Shown here one piece after another: positions 36,124 through 48,076 of a stretch of DNA of 64,000 nt. The translations under genes and the position numbers were made by a program. Source of the DNA: Centropristis striata (Eukaryota; Chordata; Actinopteri; Perciformes; Serranidae); NCBI RefSeq assembly GCF_030273125.1, contig NC_081526.1:38659105-38723104 (forward strand), in the 5' to 3' direction. How positions within the stretch are numbered: position 1 is the first letter of the stretch; every line of letters starts with the position of its first letter. The notes below the pieces were generated by a model. The model had not been told where the DNA came from. It saw nothing but the letters and a program-made list of their open reading frames with translations, and made no database searches.

Positions 36124-37310
36124 CAGCTAATCAGCTAATATTTAAAGGGAAAAAAGCTGCAAATTTACTAGATTAAAGTGGCAAATCTATGAGAAAAAAG
36201 TTGCAGATTAAAGAGATTTAAAGTGGAAATCTGCACGAAAAATGTCACAGATTTACGAGAAAAAAGTGAAAAAAGCAACCTTTTTCTCGCAGTTTCACCA
36301 CTTTAAATCTCACAAATCTGCGCATTCTTGTAAACTTTTATCTCAAAATATTACCCCCCAGGTCCGTATGTTTTTTTTTTTTACACATTCTGGCTGTATG
36401 TAATATATCAATATTCTCTAGGGTTGAAATTTGGAATTTGCAAGTATTTCAATGAGTGTCCTATTAAGGGTTAAATCCAAACTATCCCTTTAAACAGGGG
36501 TCTCAAACTCAAATTACCTGGGGGCCGCTGGAGGCGACCAAAAAAAGACACAAAATTACAAAAAAAAAGACACAAAATTAAAAAAAAAAGACACAAAATT
36601 ACTTAAAAAAGACACAAATTGACAAAAAAAATACACTGAATTACGAAAAAAGACACACAATTATAAAAGAAGACACAAAATGACCAAAAAAGACACAAAA
36701 TGACAGAAAAAACTAAATTACTTAAAAAGAAACAAAATTACCAAAAAAGACAGAATTATTTTAAAAAAGACACAAAATGACCAAAAAAGACACAAAATGA
36801 CCAAAAAAGACACAGAATTACCAAAAAAGACACAAAACTATTTAAAAAAGACATAAAATTATTAGAAAAGACACACAATTATTAAAAAAAGACACAAAAT
36901 TATTTAAAAAAAACAAAATTATTTAAAAAAGACACAAAATGACCCAAAAAGACACAACATTATTTAAAAAAGATGTACAATTATTTAAAAAACCCCACAA
37001 AATTACCAAATAAAGACACAAAATTACCAAAAAAAAAGTAATTAAAGGGACCTTCCACACACAACACAGTAAAGTGCCATTCATATAAAACTCACATTAA
37101 ACTTTCATATCAAGGTGAGGGCCACAAAATATCGTTACGAGGGCCACAATTGGCCCGCGGGCCGCGAGTTTGAGACCCCTGCCTTTAAAGATACAGTATA
37201 TCAGCATTATATTTCAGTTAGGACATGCAAATACACCACAGGGTCAATTGTTCCACAGCAGGTCTGAGTGAATGATGAAGCCATTATTATTATTATTATG
37301 ATCACAAGTA
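36124..37310 (+). repeat. 450-bp duplicated segment, copy B, interrupted by a hAT element
   Basis: Left part 36124-36494 and right part 37182-37310 together match 33333-33810. The match resumes exactly across the insertion with one extra target copy. Confidence 0.88.
36495..37181 (+). mobile_element. hAT element, CAGGGGTCTCAAACTC ends, with gacacaaaat array
   Basis: Ends are caggggtctcaaactcaaat and gcgagtttgagacccctg. Perfect CCTTTAAA duplications lie at 36487-36494 and 37182-37189. The interior, about 36540-37030, is a long degenerate array of gacacaaaatgaccaaaaa units. Comparison with copy A at 33333 confirms the insertion. Confidence 0.93.
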
Positions 37311-38317
37311 CACACCTGTGCAAACACACACACATGCATTTGTACATGCACGAGGTCAGCAGTCAAAACTAGATGTTCAGCCAAGGACCACAAAGGAATT
37401 GTACCATGCGTCCTGTTAAAAAGCTTTTTATTACCTAAGACGTTGGCAGCGCTGCACCCACGAGCTGCTTGGATGCTAAAACATAAACCGTGTCTTTCTT
37501 CCCCGCGCAGCAATGATGAGTATGTTTTAGAAAATTGTTCCACCCTTGGAATTAAATCGTTTTGTTTAACCAGAAAAGCAAATTATCAGTGTGTGTGTCT
37601 TGTGTGTTCCAGGACAATACTCACATGTTTTCTTTGTGTGTTCATCGTTATTTAAACTGGACTCATTTACCCCTTTCTTCTATTTGAAACAGAGCACTTA
37701 AAAATTCAATAATCAACTGTTTTGATTTGTTTTAGATGAGTAACAGCTGTACTTTTTTAGGTTATAATGTTTTTCTATGAGTTTAAACATTATAAGCAGC
37801 CAACTCATGTGGCATTGATTATAATTAGAAAGCAAAATGTGTAGATATATTGTTGATATATGGAGTCTGGGCTCACATTGTGTTTGAGTCTCCTTAAAGC
37901 TCGCTGGTTTCCTTCATTTCATGTCAAAATACTTCGACATGAATCATGTCGTAAATTGCAACATGTGTGAATCAAATATCTTTCTCCAACATACTTTACT
38001 TCAAGGCTTTCTTTGCTTTTGTCCAAAGAGTGAAAACCAGCTGAAAAGCTTCATTTATTCTACTCTGTAAAGTCTCTGACATCACTGACGATGTTTAGAA
38101 GTGTACCTGGACATCATACTGCATTCACCCGGAAATAAAAATGTACATGACTCTTTTAAACTCTCAACTCTCAACTCTTCCAAATATGGAAATATGCAAA
38201 CATCTGTAGCAAAATTGTCCCCTTCTTAGTGCAAATTAACCTCATTGCAAACACAGTCCAGTTCACAATTCCAGTGCTATTAGCCACATGTTGCCACAGT
38301 GAAATGATTAGCTGGTG
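37311..38317. other. no gene or named repeat recognised
   Basis: About 1 kb of apparently unique AT-rich DNA. Confidence 0.4.
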
Positions 38318-38536
38318 CACTGTAAAACCCAATGCTGCTTGTTTGTTATTATAACTAATTTTTCCTTTTCAATACAACAAAGATTTGTGCAAAAAGTCAT
38401 TTTAACTTAAAATATTGAGTCAAATAGCAAGATTAATTTGAGTAAACTCCATTGTCTTCGTTGTCTTGACATAAAATTCTTTTGCAGCATGGACAATCAA
38501 ATATTTTAGTTGAGACAACAAGTTGGTTTTACAGTG
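38318..38536 (+). mobile_element. CACTGT element (family C), TSD TG
   Basis: Starts cactgtaaaacccaatgctg and ends ggttttacagtg, flanked by TG. It is a close copy of 23920-24128 with a short extra block (ttgcagcatgga) near 38481. Confidence 0.82.
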
Positions 38537-40114
38537 TGGTAATTAAATACCACCAGCTCTGACAGACAAACCAAATACTTACTAGTTTCTCTGTCATATT
38601 TAAAGTTTAGGAGAATGTCTCTGCACCTCATTGACCACCTGTAGCTCTCTGCCAGCATCTTTTCTCTCTGCCATTGTTCTGCCTGCTGTGCTTGTTTATA
38701 TGTTTCCATATTGATAATTGCAATCTGATGCAAAAAGGGGCAAATTGCGGAACTGAATGTTTGTGTTTGTGCTGTAATATCATAGCGCAGTTGTTGCAAG
38801 TGATGTGCAACTTATGCTGCTGTCTGTGGCTGCAAATGAAACACACTAAAGAAAAAAAACTGTATTAGAAAACATTTCTTCATTCCATCAACATTTCTCT
38901 GCACATTTTGAAGATTGTCATGAGAAAAGCTTGATGGAAACACCAAAATTTGATAAAACTTTTGAAAATGAGCATAAAAGTTTTTATGCTCACTTGAGTG
39001 TTTTTTGTCTTTTTCTAAAAATAGTTAATGCGCTAAACAGGAGATGGAAATGCTTTTTCTTAAGTTCTGATGTAACCAACTTTTAAGTCACATGACTGAT
39101 CAGCTGTTTCCTCTGACATGAAAGAACAATTAGAAGTTGTCCAGTTGAATCTAATTCCTGAAGACTTTTCTCCATTTTCTCTCTTTTTATTGTTGTTTTC
39201 TCTCTTCTTCTTCTCCTGTTTACTGGCAGATTAGCCTACAGCAATACATCACACTGCCATCTGCTGACCAAAGTATGTTACTGCAGCTTTGTTTATTCGC
39301 TCTAAACCAGCTGACGGAAACTTTCCTAAGTCACATTTTCTTTAATACAACATTTCTAAATTTCACTTCCACTTCACAAATTAGCTTTGACTTTAATGGA
39401 AACACACTTCATGTTGGGATTAGCAGGTTCTACTCCTCTGGCTTAAATTTGATTTATTTTTTATTTTATTTTGTCTTAATGTCAAGACAAGTAAAGTAGA
39501 AAAAAATATAGTTTGGAAACACTAACAGTAAGTTATTGAACAATAGAATACATCTTTGGGGACAAGGAACAAAAAGACGTATGTGTTACTGAAATAATGA
39601 TGAAACTGACTTATGTCCTGACTATAATAACAATAGTTTAACAAGAAAACATTCAACTTCAGCAGTTCTTCCACGTTTTATTTGGTTTTGTTTCCAGTGA
39701 ACAGTGCTTTGTTGTGGTGAATGGATAGCACCACAAAAATAAAGAATTTGGTCCCAAAAGACTGTAACCTTGGAAGATCTCAGTCTAAAGAAATGTAAAC
39801 ATCCAAAGCAGTAATAAGACATGGGATGAATTTCTCTCATAAATATGTGTATGCATATGGAAAACATAATCCTAATCTGAAGCATGTGCTCTAACATGTT
39901 TAGGCTCCCCATTGATCTCTACGCTCAAACCTGTGAAGTCTTAGAGGCGACACAAGATGCAGCTGCTGTGTGGATTCATTTACAAGCTTTCAAAGAAGCT
40001 CAGATCCTCGTGCAAGATGTGTGTGAGAGAAGGAAACTGAATAATGGTGAGCAGTTGTTGGAGAATGATCTTTCATGTTCATGTCTGATATCTGTCATTT
40101 CAGCATTTCAAGCA
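38537..40114. other. no gene or named repeat recognised
   Basis: About 1.6 kb of apparently unique DNA. Several 70-97 residue open frames have no recognisable domain. Confidence 0.4.
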
Positions 40115-40729
40115 CACTGTAAAAAATAATCTGCTTAATTTACGGTAAAATACCGGCAGCTGTGGCTGCCAGAACTTCACCGTAGGGGAATACGGTGGAA
40201 TAAGTGGATTTTCTATTCTAAATTTAAATGTAAATATCAACAAAAACTGTAATTTAGACTAAATATTCCCATTATCTTTAGGGTAATTGTGTCATTCGGT
40301 CACACATCATGGTATTTCTGCATAAATTTTGCATGAAAATGTTATATTTTTACAGCAAAACTGTGCGTTTCTTCCAGTTTATGACAGTTAAAGATAAAGT
40401 TTTGTGCTATTCTTTGATTTACGGTAATTAAAGTGTCTACTACGGTGATATTCAATTTTATTGACGTAATTTGACAGTGTTTTACTGTTATTTCTACAAA
40501 CATTTTTACAGTGTAGATATATTACAGTATATTTTTGTTACAAACACGGTGTTTACAGTGAAGTAATGTATTTTTGTTGTTTTTTTAGTGTTAAAATTAC
40601 TGTTTTGGCTGATATATACATTTACAGTGTTTCATTGTTACTGAAACTGAATTAACCCATTTTTCATTTTACGATCTTTTACTGTCATGTTTTAGCAGTT
40701 TTTAAAATCTACAGACATTTTTTACAGTG
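40115..40729 (+). mobile_element. composite CACTGT element (family D), outer TSD CA
   Basis: The left part (40115-40513) is a complete copy of the element at 60461-60871, down to its own acagtg end. The right part (40514-40729) is an inverted match to the start of 29616-30164. Only the outer ends show a matching CA duplication. Confidence 0.75.
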
Positions 40730-41344
40730 CATCACAGCGGAGAGACTGGCTCTAATCATGCCGTTGTAAATACACTCTGGTTATTGGTGCAAAAAGCCTT
40801 TAGATGTTGCATATGGAGTTTGGAATAGAGCTTTAAATATTTTAAAGCAGAGCCAAGCTAAGCTTTCCCAAGTGTCCCGACTTTAAAGACTGTGCCGTGT
40901 CTTTGACGCTGATACAACAGATCCATTGTGGAGCGCAGAGCAGACAGTCTGTGATGTACTAATGTTGACATTTCACAGAGACTACAGCAGTGTTACTGCG
41001 ACAGTGACAGTTCCAATCATCACAAAGTCTTTTCAACACAGACTGCACGACTTTCTCACACAATTACACAATGACTGTGTGAAAAAATATCACTAAGACA
41101 TCATTCGGGATCAAAGCTTAACACGTGAATTCATGAGAATACTCAGAGTGCAAGTTCTCAATCCCTGTAATACATTATACAGTAGGATTATACAGTATAT
41201 TACTGTATGAGTCTCTTCTCAGTGCTTAAAGAAAAAGACAAAAAGCATGATGGAGAAACTATTTTATCCCATGCTTATTAACCCTCTGCTATTTTTACAT
41301 TTTACTGAATGTGGCCCTTAAATTTTACTGCAATATTTAAAATG
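40730..41344. other. no gene or named repeat recognised
   Basis: About 600 bp of apparently unique DNA. Confidence 0.4.
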
Positions 41345-41346
41345 TA

Positions 41347-41826
41347 CACTACTGGTCAAAAGTTTTAGAACACACCAACTTTTCCAGAATTTAATTGAAA
41401 ATGATGCAGTTTAATGTCTCAGTGTACTCTGAAATTAATGCACATTTGCAGCATTTAAAATTATTTATTGAGCATGATAGTGTTTTGAAAGTAAAAAAAA
41501 GATTCAAAATCACATTTTATGTTGGACTAAAGGACTAAAAAAAGACACAAAATGACCAAAAAAAGACACCAAATGGACAAAATAGCCCAAGACTCCATAG
41601 AGTTAAGTTGTTAACCCATTTCTTGTTCCCTGAAAAAGGCCTACTTGTATAATTCTGAAATGTACATTATCTTTCAGTTTTGGTTAAGCTTACCTTTTTT
41701 TATTTACCTCTGGCAGTTCCCCACTTACCTTTGGACCCTTTCAAGCTGTTCATTTGACTTGAACTGCTTGAATTTCAATAAAAAACTGGAAAAATTGGGG
41801 TGTTCTAAAACTTTTGACCAGTAGTG
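41347..41826 (+). mobile_element. Tc1/mariner-like nonautonomous element (copy 2), TSD TA
   Basis: Same ends and interior as 32235-32748, same orientation, with fewer gacacaaaatgacc units near 41540-41575. It is about 35 bp shorter than copy 1, and much of that difference lies in the array. Confidence 0.88.
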
Positions 41827-42089
41827 TATATATAGAAATATCTATATGAAGTCCTGCAGCTCTATGGAATCAGCACAATCATGGCTAGAATTGGGGACAA
41901 TTCAGAAATGCATTTTGTGCAGAATAACTTAAAAGGAAAAGTGCAAGTTAAATTTCTCTTATGAATATTTTTTTCATAAAATTGAATTTATATATACACA
42001 CTTTTCTAGGTGCCCAGAAGTGCCCAGAATATATGGGGGGAAATTGGGTCTCTACATATTATACATATAAGAATATTTGTATGTTTCCA

Positions 42090-42400
42090 GCCTCTCCTCT
42101 CCTGTCCTCTCCCCTCTGATCTGTGTAAACAGCCTCTCCTCTCCTGTCCTCTCCTCTCTGCTCTGTGTAAACAGCCTCTCCTGTCCTCTCCCCTCTGCTC
42201 TGTGTAAACAGATTCTCAGTGAATATCTGTCACATGACTGTTGGTCTCAGCAGAATCAATCATGTCTTCACAGTGTCTCTAAGGAGCAGAATTTAATGTT
42301 TTTAACAGGATCTGGTTCGTGCAAACAGTTTATTTTTGACACGTTTAAAATGACACATGTAGAATAAAGTGATTGACAGAAATATCACTATTCTATGCTT
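42090..42400 (+). repeat. dispersed repeat with ggatctggttcgtgc, most complete copy
   Basis: Three tandem CT-rich units of about 37-42 bp (42092-42210), each ending ctgtgtaaacag, are followed by tgtcacatgactgtt, a tcatgtcttcacagtgtc block and aggatctggttcgtgc. This copy gives the order used to interpret 765-2060 and 19860-20060. Confidence 0.7.
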
Positions 42401-42805
42401 CGTTTTGGTCACTTTTTTAGAACTTCCGTAACCTTTGATCAATTCAAGGACTGTTGGGAAGATCAAATTTTAACGATAAAGCCTGTTTTTGCAGTTTCTT
42501 TGTGCGATAAACTATTCATCTTTGTCAACCTTTTAAAGAAAACATACATTTTAGAAGGTTAAGTAGCTGTCAATCATCATGTTAAGTGATTTGCAGTGGA
42601 TCACGATTCAGATTTCACCTCCTAGTCCTCCTCCTTCCACACTACAGCAGCTCCAGCTTGAATGACAGAGATTCTTGAGGGTGGATTTCATGGAATGGCA
42701 ACTGTGGGTGGGTTGTCCTGATTCACAGTTATTTCCTGGACTTTCATCTCTCTCTCTCAGGCATCTTTCTCTGGAAGAACACAGCAGCTGATGGTCTGTT
42801 GGGAT

Positions 42806-43373
42806 CAGTGGTGGGAGAAGTATTCAGATCTCTTACTTCAGTAAAAGTACTAATACAACACTGTGAAATTACTCCACTACAAGTAAAAGTCCTGCATTCA
42901 ATACTTACTGAAGTAAAAGTACAGAAGTATCAGCATCAAAATGTACTTAAAGTATCAAAAGTAAAAGTACTCATTATGCAGAATGAACCCACTCAGATTG
43001 TTTCATATATTCTAAGAATATATTGTTGGGTTATTATTTTTGATGCATTTATGTACGGACCGCTTTAATTTTCTCAAGGTAGGGCTCATTTTAACGACTT
43101 AATATACTCTTATGATGTTCAATTTAAAACATGTTAACATGTTAGCAAACATTTCATATTAATTATGTTTTTATGTTAAATCTTGAACTGAAAAGTAACT
43201 AAAACTGGCAGCTAAATATAGTGGAGTAAAAAGTACAATATTTGCCTCAAAATGTAGTGAAGTAGAAGTATAAAGTAACATAAAATGGAAATACTCAAGT
43301 AAAGTACAAATATCTCAAAATTGTACTTAAGTACAGTGCTTGAGTAAATGTACTTAGTTACATTCCACCACTG
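42806..43373 (+). mobile_element. hAT nonautonomous element, CAGTGGTGGAA ends (copy 2), 8-bp TSD
   Basis: Same family and orientation as 10855-11400. Perfect GTTGGGAT duplications lie at 42798-42805 and 43374-43381. Confidence 0.92.
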
Positions 43374-43414
43374 GTTGGGATGAGGGGGCCTCACAGTGAA
43401 ACACTCAGATAAAC

Positions 43415-43417
<3 letters not shown>

Positions 43418-43451
<34 letters not shown>
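43418..43451. repeat. (AT)n microsatellite
   Basis: About 16 AT dinucleotides. Confidence 0.95.
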
Positions 43452-43453
<2 letters not shown>

Positions 43454-44077
43454 TCCAAGATGGGTAAAGACATTCAGCATGCCAAAAACATCCAAATGAT
43501 CTTAAGTCTTTGTAAAAAAGCCATGATGTTTTATGTAGTGTGTGGAAGTGGACTGGAAACATTATAATAATGACTAATGAAGCCCAGCAGTGTCTTGAAA
43601 GACAAAGTTTTGATCATGGGAGGAAATAATTACAAAATATGTTCACAATAAAAATCAATCAGAGTTAAAAAAAGATTTTAAATCAGGTCCAAGGATTGTA
43701 GCGTGTTGAAAAGTGCAGTTTTCCACTCGGCCCTCGTCTCTTTCCAGGGACATCTGGGTCTGAGTCAGACCTCGGTGGAGCAGAGCGCCAGCCCCACAGC
43801 TGGTTTGGCAAATGGAGCCATGAGGCTGTTTAATAATGGCACTGTGTGCTGCGGACTGACAGATTGAGGAGAGGCGGAGAAAAGCTCTGAGTGACTCATA
43901 CAGATAGGCTCAAAATAGGTCTGAGAGCATAATAACTGATCATGTCTGTCCTGCTTTCTTTTGATCAAGTTTTACATCAGTTTTAGCAGCTTTGCACTGG
44001 CGAACCATTTGATTCAGAATTGATTTTAAAATTCTTTTACTCACGTTTAAAGCTTTAAATGGCCTTGCTCCTATTTC
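43452..44077. other. no gene or named repeat recognised
   Basis: The end near 44000-44077 (cgaaccatttgattcagaat, aaagctttaaatggcc) resembles a LINE reverse-transcriptase 3' region common in fish, but the stretch is too short to call. Confidence 0.3.
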
Positions 44078-44592
44078 AACATGATCTCACAGAAATCCGT
44101 GAAATAGCCACGGATTTCGCTTAACTCAAAATCCGTGGAATAGCCACGGAATCGCTCAAATTTCGGTGAAACTGACACGGATTTCGCTACAGTGCAAGTT
44201 AATGACAGTCATATCCCGTGGCTATTCCATGGATATTTGTTCCTATTGGTTTGTTCCAAGTCACGTGACTTTCAAGGTTCCGGCGGTCAGAACAAAAAAC
44301 ATGGCGGACAGTTCTTAGTTTTTAGTGAAAAATCAATATTTTGACTTAGTTTCTGCATAAAAATGGATTTTGATCACATTTCTAGCGAGAAATATATGTT
44401 TTATTTTCTAAATATTCACTCAGTGAATGTACATAATCACTTTGTATGTTGGAATAGCCACGGGATATTAACTTGCATTGTAGCGAAATCCGTGTCAGTT
44501 TCACGGAAATTTGAGTTATTCCGTGGCTATTCCACGGATTTTGAGTTAAGCGAAATCCGTGGCTATTTCACGGATTCCTGTGAGACCAGGTT
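44078..44592 (-). mobile_element. hairpin-rich element with ccgtggaatagccacgg motifs (copy 2, complete)
   Basis: Both ends are present: aacatgatctcacagaaatc and the inverse of aacctggtctcacaggaatc. About 150 bp at each side are inverted copies of each other and include several ccgtggctattccacgg-type palindromes. The centre contains tcacgtgactt and aaacatggcggac. No coding potential. Confidence 0.85.
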
Positions 44593-45477
44593 GTATGTCC
44601 TATTAACTGTTTTGAGTGAAATGTCTCAACTATTGTATGAATTGTCTTGAAATTTAGTTTAAACATGTTTGCCTTCCTCAGGATTCATAGTAATAACTTT
44701 GGTGATCCCTTAGCTTTGTTCCTGTAGTGCCAACATTACATCAAATTCTGTTTAAATACAAAAAATCACAGTATTTCCATCATCGTAAAGGTGTCGGCTA
44801 CTTGTATGTTAGCGTGCAAACTTTTTCCCACCAAATGACCATGCATGTGCAGGTTGTTTAAACCTAATAATACCTTGAACAGCAGCCAAATCCTTGTAAT
44901 ATCACAAGATGACAGGAGAACAGCCGTATCCTGAGGTTGCCAACCAGGATTCAAGTCATGCTGTGTGTCCTGAAGGTGGCATTTTAGGTCTCTGTGATGG
45001 TCTCGTAACAACATGAGGTGATTTTCAAAAACATGGTGAAATAGAAGGTGATACACTGATGGATGGTACACTGATGGTCCAATCACCTGTCACCAAGTAT
45101 TGTTGAAAGCGCCTGCCCGTTTCCAAACAGTTTCAGATGATGCTTCTAAGATGGCTCCAACTGGCACTGACTCATTTTCCAATGCAAGTAGATGAGTATA
45201 CCTTTCTTCTCTCTTTCTAACTCAGTTCAGACTCATTTGGAATGATATTCAAGTGCTGCTTGAATGGAGACGGACAGAATTTGAGGCTGAGAGGACAGTG
45301 AGTCGTAGAAGTTACTGGAAGAGAGGCGGAAATTAGGGTGACCATCTGGATGTCCAATTTCTGTCACTGTCAATCAGAGCCGGAGTGGAAAAAGACCTGC
45401 GACTACAGCAAGTAACCTTTCCACCAAAGACAAATGCAAAAATCTTAACAGGTTTCTTGTCGAGTGGAAAAGAGGCT
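44593..45477. other. no gene or named repeat recognised
   Basis: About 880 bp of apparently unique DNA. A short tandem (actgatggatgg/acactgatgg) lies near 45054-45075. Confidence 0.4.
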
Positions 45478-46004
45478 CACTGCAAAAAAGCCAACTTGTA
45501 TTTTTTGGCCTAAAACAGTGATTTAAGTTGGTAAAACTTGGAAATATAAATTATTGACATTTAGGGCAATAATGTAAGTTAGCACAACAAAGGAAGCCAG
45601 TTGTCTGCTCAAAAACAAGTTGGTGAGTTGTTGTTACTTATATCTTTAAGTTGGGGTTCACAACAAGGGACAATAGTTCTGATAACTCTTATTTCTTTGT
45701 TGGGAAATGCGGGAAAGCGGTGAAATTCGGTCATTAGCGAAAGCTAGCGGCTAACTGATGCTAGCGGCGCTGCTTGTTACAGCTACAAGTTTAGCCATTA
45801 GCTTATCAATGCTAACTTAAAATTGTGGTCGCAACATTAGCTGACATTTCATAGCAGCGTTACAATCGTGCCAGAGAAATTCAGAGTTGAGTAAACCCAA
45901 AAACAAAACTTAAAATATTTAGTTTAACTGTTCAACTTAAAATTTTATCGACGTTTGTTGCCTTGAAATTTTGAGTTCACCCAACTTTTCTTTTTTTTGC
46001 AGTG
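45478..46004 (-). mobile_element. CACTGC element (family B), complete, TSD CT
   Basis: Ends cactgcaaaaaagcc and ttttttttgcagtg, flanked by CT on both sides. It is inverted relative to 19163, 21107 and 28082. It is the best reference for the truncated copy next to the ccdc80 exon. Confidence 0.85.
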
Positions 46005-46981
46005 CTTAAGATGGTGACTTTGTTAAATATTGAGTGTCTTTGCATGCTGATGTTAGCATTTAGCTCCTAGCTTCTTGTGCCTGAGTTGAGCTAGCGTGGC
46101 TGTAAAAACTCTTGTTGTAAAACTGGAAACAAAATCTTCTACTCTTCATACTCAGCTGGTAGCATTTGCTTTTCTTATTTTTTTGTGCACATGTTTTGAA
46201 ACACCCAGCTCAGCTAAATATATCTGTCAAGAATCAACAGGACCTGGACTATACGTGTAAAACCTGCAAAAACAAACCTGGACAAGGTACACACCGTATC
46301 CACGCATGTACAGTGAGTGTAAAACAAACTCACAGCTAAATATAGTTCGAGGCTATTTTGTCCCCATTGTGAGCTGAAACAGGCCTGTGTCCAAAAAGCT
46401 CTCTGTACTTTTCCTAAAAGCCCTCCTTGTTTGGAAGAGGCTGAGGTATTTGGGTGTTCTGTTTGGATCATAAAGAGAACCTCTGACCCGAAACATCTGA
46501 ACCCAGTGTGGAAAATCACACGTTAGAGGAGTGATTATATCTCTTGACAAGAAACCTGCTCCTCTGTTCCAAGTGTTTTCTAATGAAGAAGACAAGACGT
46601 TTTGTGTGTTTGCGTACAATTATACATACACCTAAAGCAAATCCAAGAAACTTTCTTTTTTTTCCTTTCTTTTGTGTTGATTCTGGCGCCCCCTGTGGAC
46701 AGATGCACACCTCCACCTTATGTCCTGGTTGCATTGGTTTTGGAAGCAGCTGGAAGAAATATGTAACTTCCACTATTACTGTTCCTTTTAGCTTTTTATT
46801 TGTTTTTCACTCAGATCTTTTCTTTTAACTAACTGAATTTTCTTTTAACTAACCGGTTGAACATCAAACATGATGAAGGTATTCTTGTTTTTATGTGGCC
46901 GGCAGGAGCAGCTTCAGTGATGAATGTAATGTATCTAACTGATGTTTCCTCTAACTGAGGAACTAACTGAAAATTTCCATG
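46005..46981. other. no gene or named repeat recognised
   Basis: About 980 bp, including ctggcgccccctgtgg near 46682, a word often seen in fish repeats. Confidence 0.35.
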
Positions 46982-48076
46982 TATTTCTTAAATAATTTTA
47001 ACCCTTTAATGCCCTTTTAGGAATGTTAACCCACATGTTTTCAATGATAAAAAACACAAAATATGAAATATTTACCATATACTAAGTGCAAACTGGAATT
47101 TTTTGGGGGCGATTATTAGACCTTTGGATACATCAATAATTAACAACAACATTGATTTAAATGCATTATTAATTTTTGAGCAGTGTGAGTTAATAAAAAA
47201 ATACCCCACGTATTACCTTAGGTGCAAAAAATCTACACCTCTTAAAAAGTGCTATAAAAATATTAAATATGATTTTTTTTTTCACTTTCAATGCATTAAA
47301 TCTTTTGACTAACTTCAGTCCTGATCATTACTATAAAATGTATTTCTTAAATAATTTTAACCCTTTAATGCCCTTTTAGGAATGTTTACCCACATGTTTT
47401 CAATGATAAAAACACAAAATATGAAATATTTACCATATACTAAGTGCAAATTGGAATTTTTTGGGGGCGATTATTAGACCTTTAGATACATCAATAATTA
47501 ACAACAACATTGATTTAAATGCATTATTAATTTTTGAGCAGTGTGAGTTAATAAGAAAATACCCCACGTATTACCTTAGGTGGAAAAAATGTACACCTCT
47601 TAAAAAGTGCTATAAAAATATTAAATATTAATTTTTTTTTCACTTTCAATGCATTAAATCTTTTGACCAACTTCAGTCCTGATCATAACTATAAAATTTA
47701 CATGTATTTCTTAAATTATTTTAACCCTTTAATGCCCTTTTAGGAATGTTAACCCACATGTTTTCAATGATACAAACACAAAATATGAAATATTTACCAT
47801 ATACTAAGTGCAAAATGGAATTTTTTGGGGGCGATTATTAGACCTTTGGAAACATTTTACAACATTGACAATTAACAACATTGATTTAAATGCATTATTA
47901 ATTTTTGAGCAGTGTGAGTTTATAAAAAATACCCCACGTATTACCTTAAAAAGTGCTATAAAAATATTAAATATGCATTTTTTTTCACTTTCAATGCATT
48001 AAATCTTTTGACCAACTTCAGTCCTGATCATAACTATAAAATTTACATGTATTTCTTAAATAATTTTTACCCTTTA
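46982..48076 (+). repeat. tandem repeat, about 360 bp, three copies plus a partial fourth
   Basis: Units begin tatttcttaaataatttta at 46982, 47341, 47705 and 48050 (periods 359, 364 and 345). They are highly similar, with small indels (third unit shorter around 47945). Landmarks in each are aatgcccttttaggaatgtt, ttttttgggggcgattatta and aaaaagtgctataaa. The open frames reported in them are repeat-derived. Confidence 0.95.
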
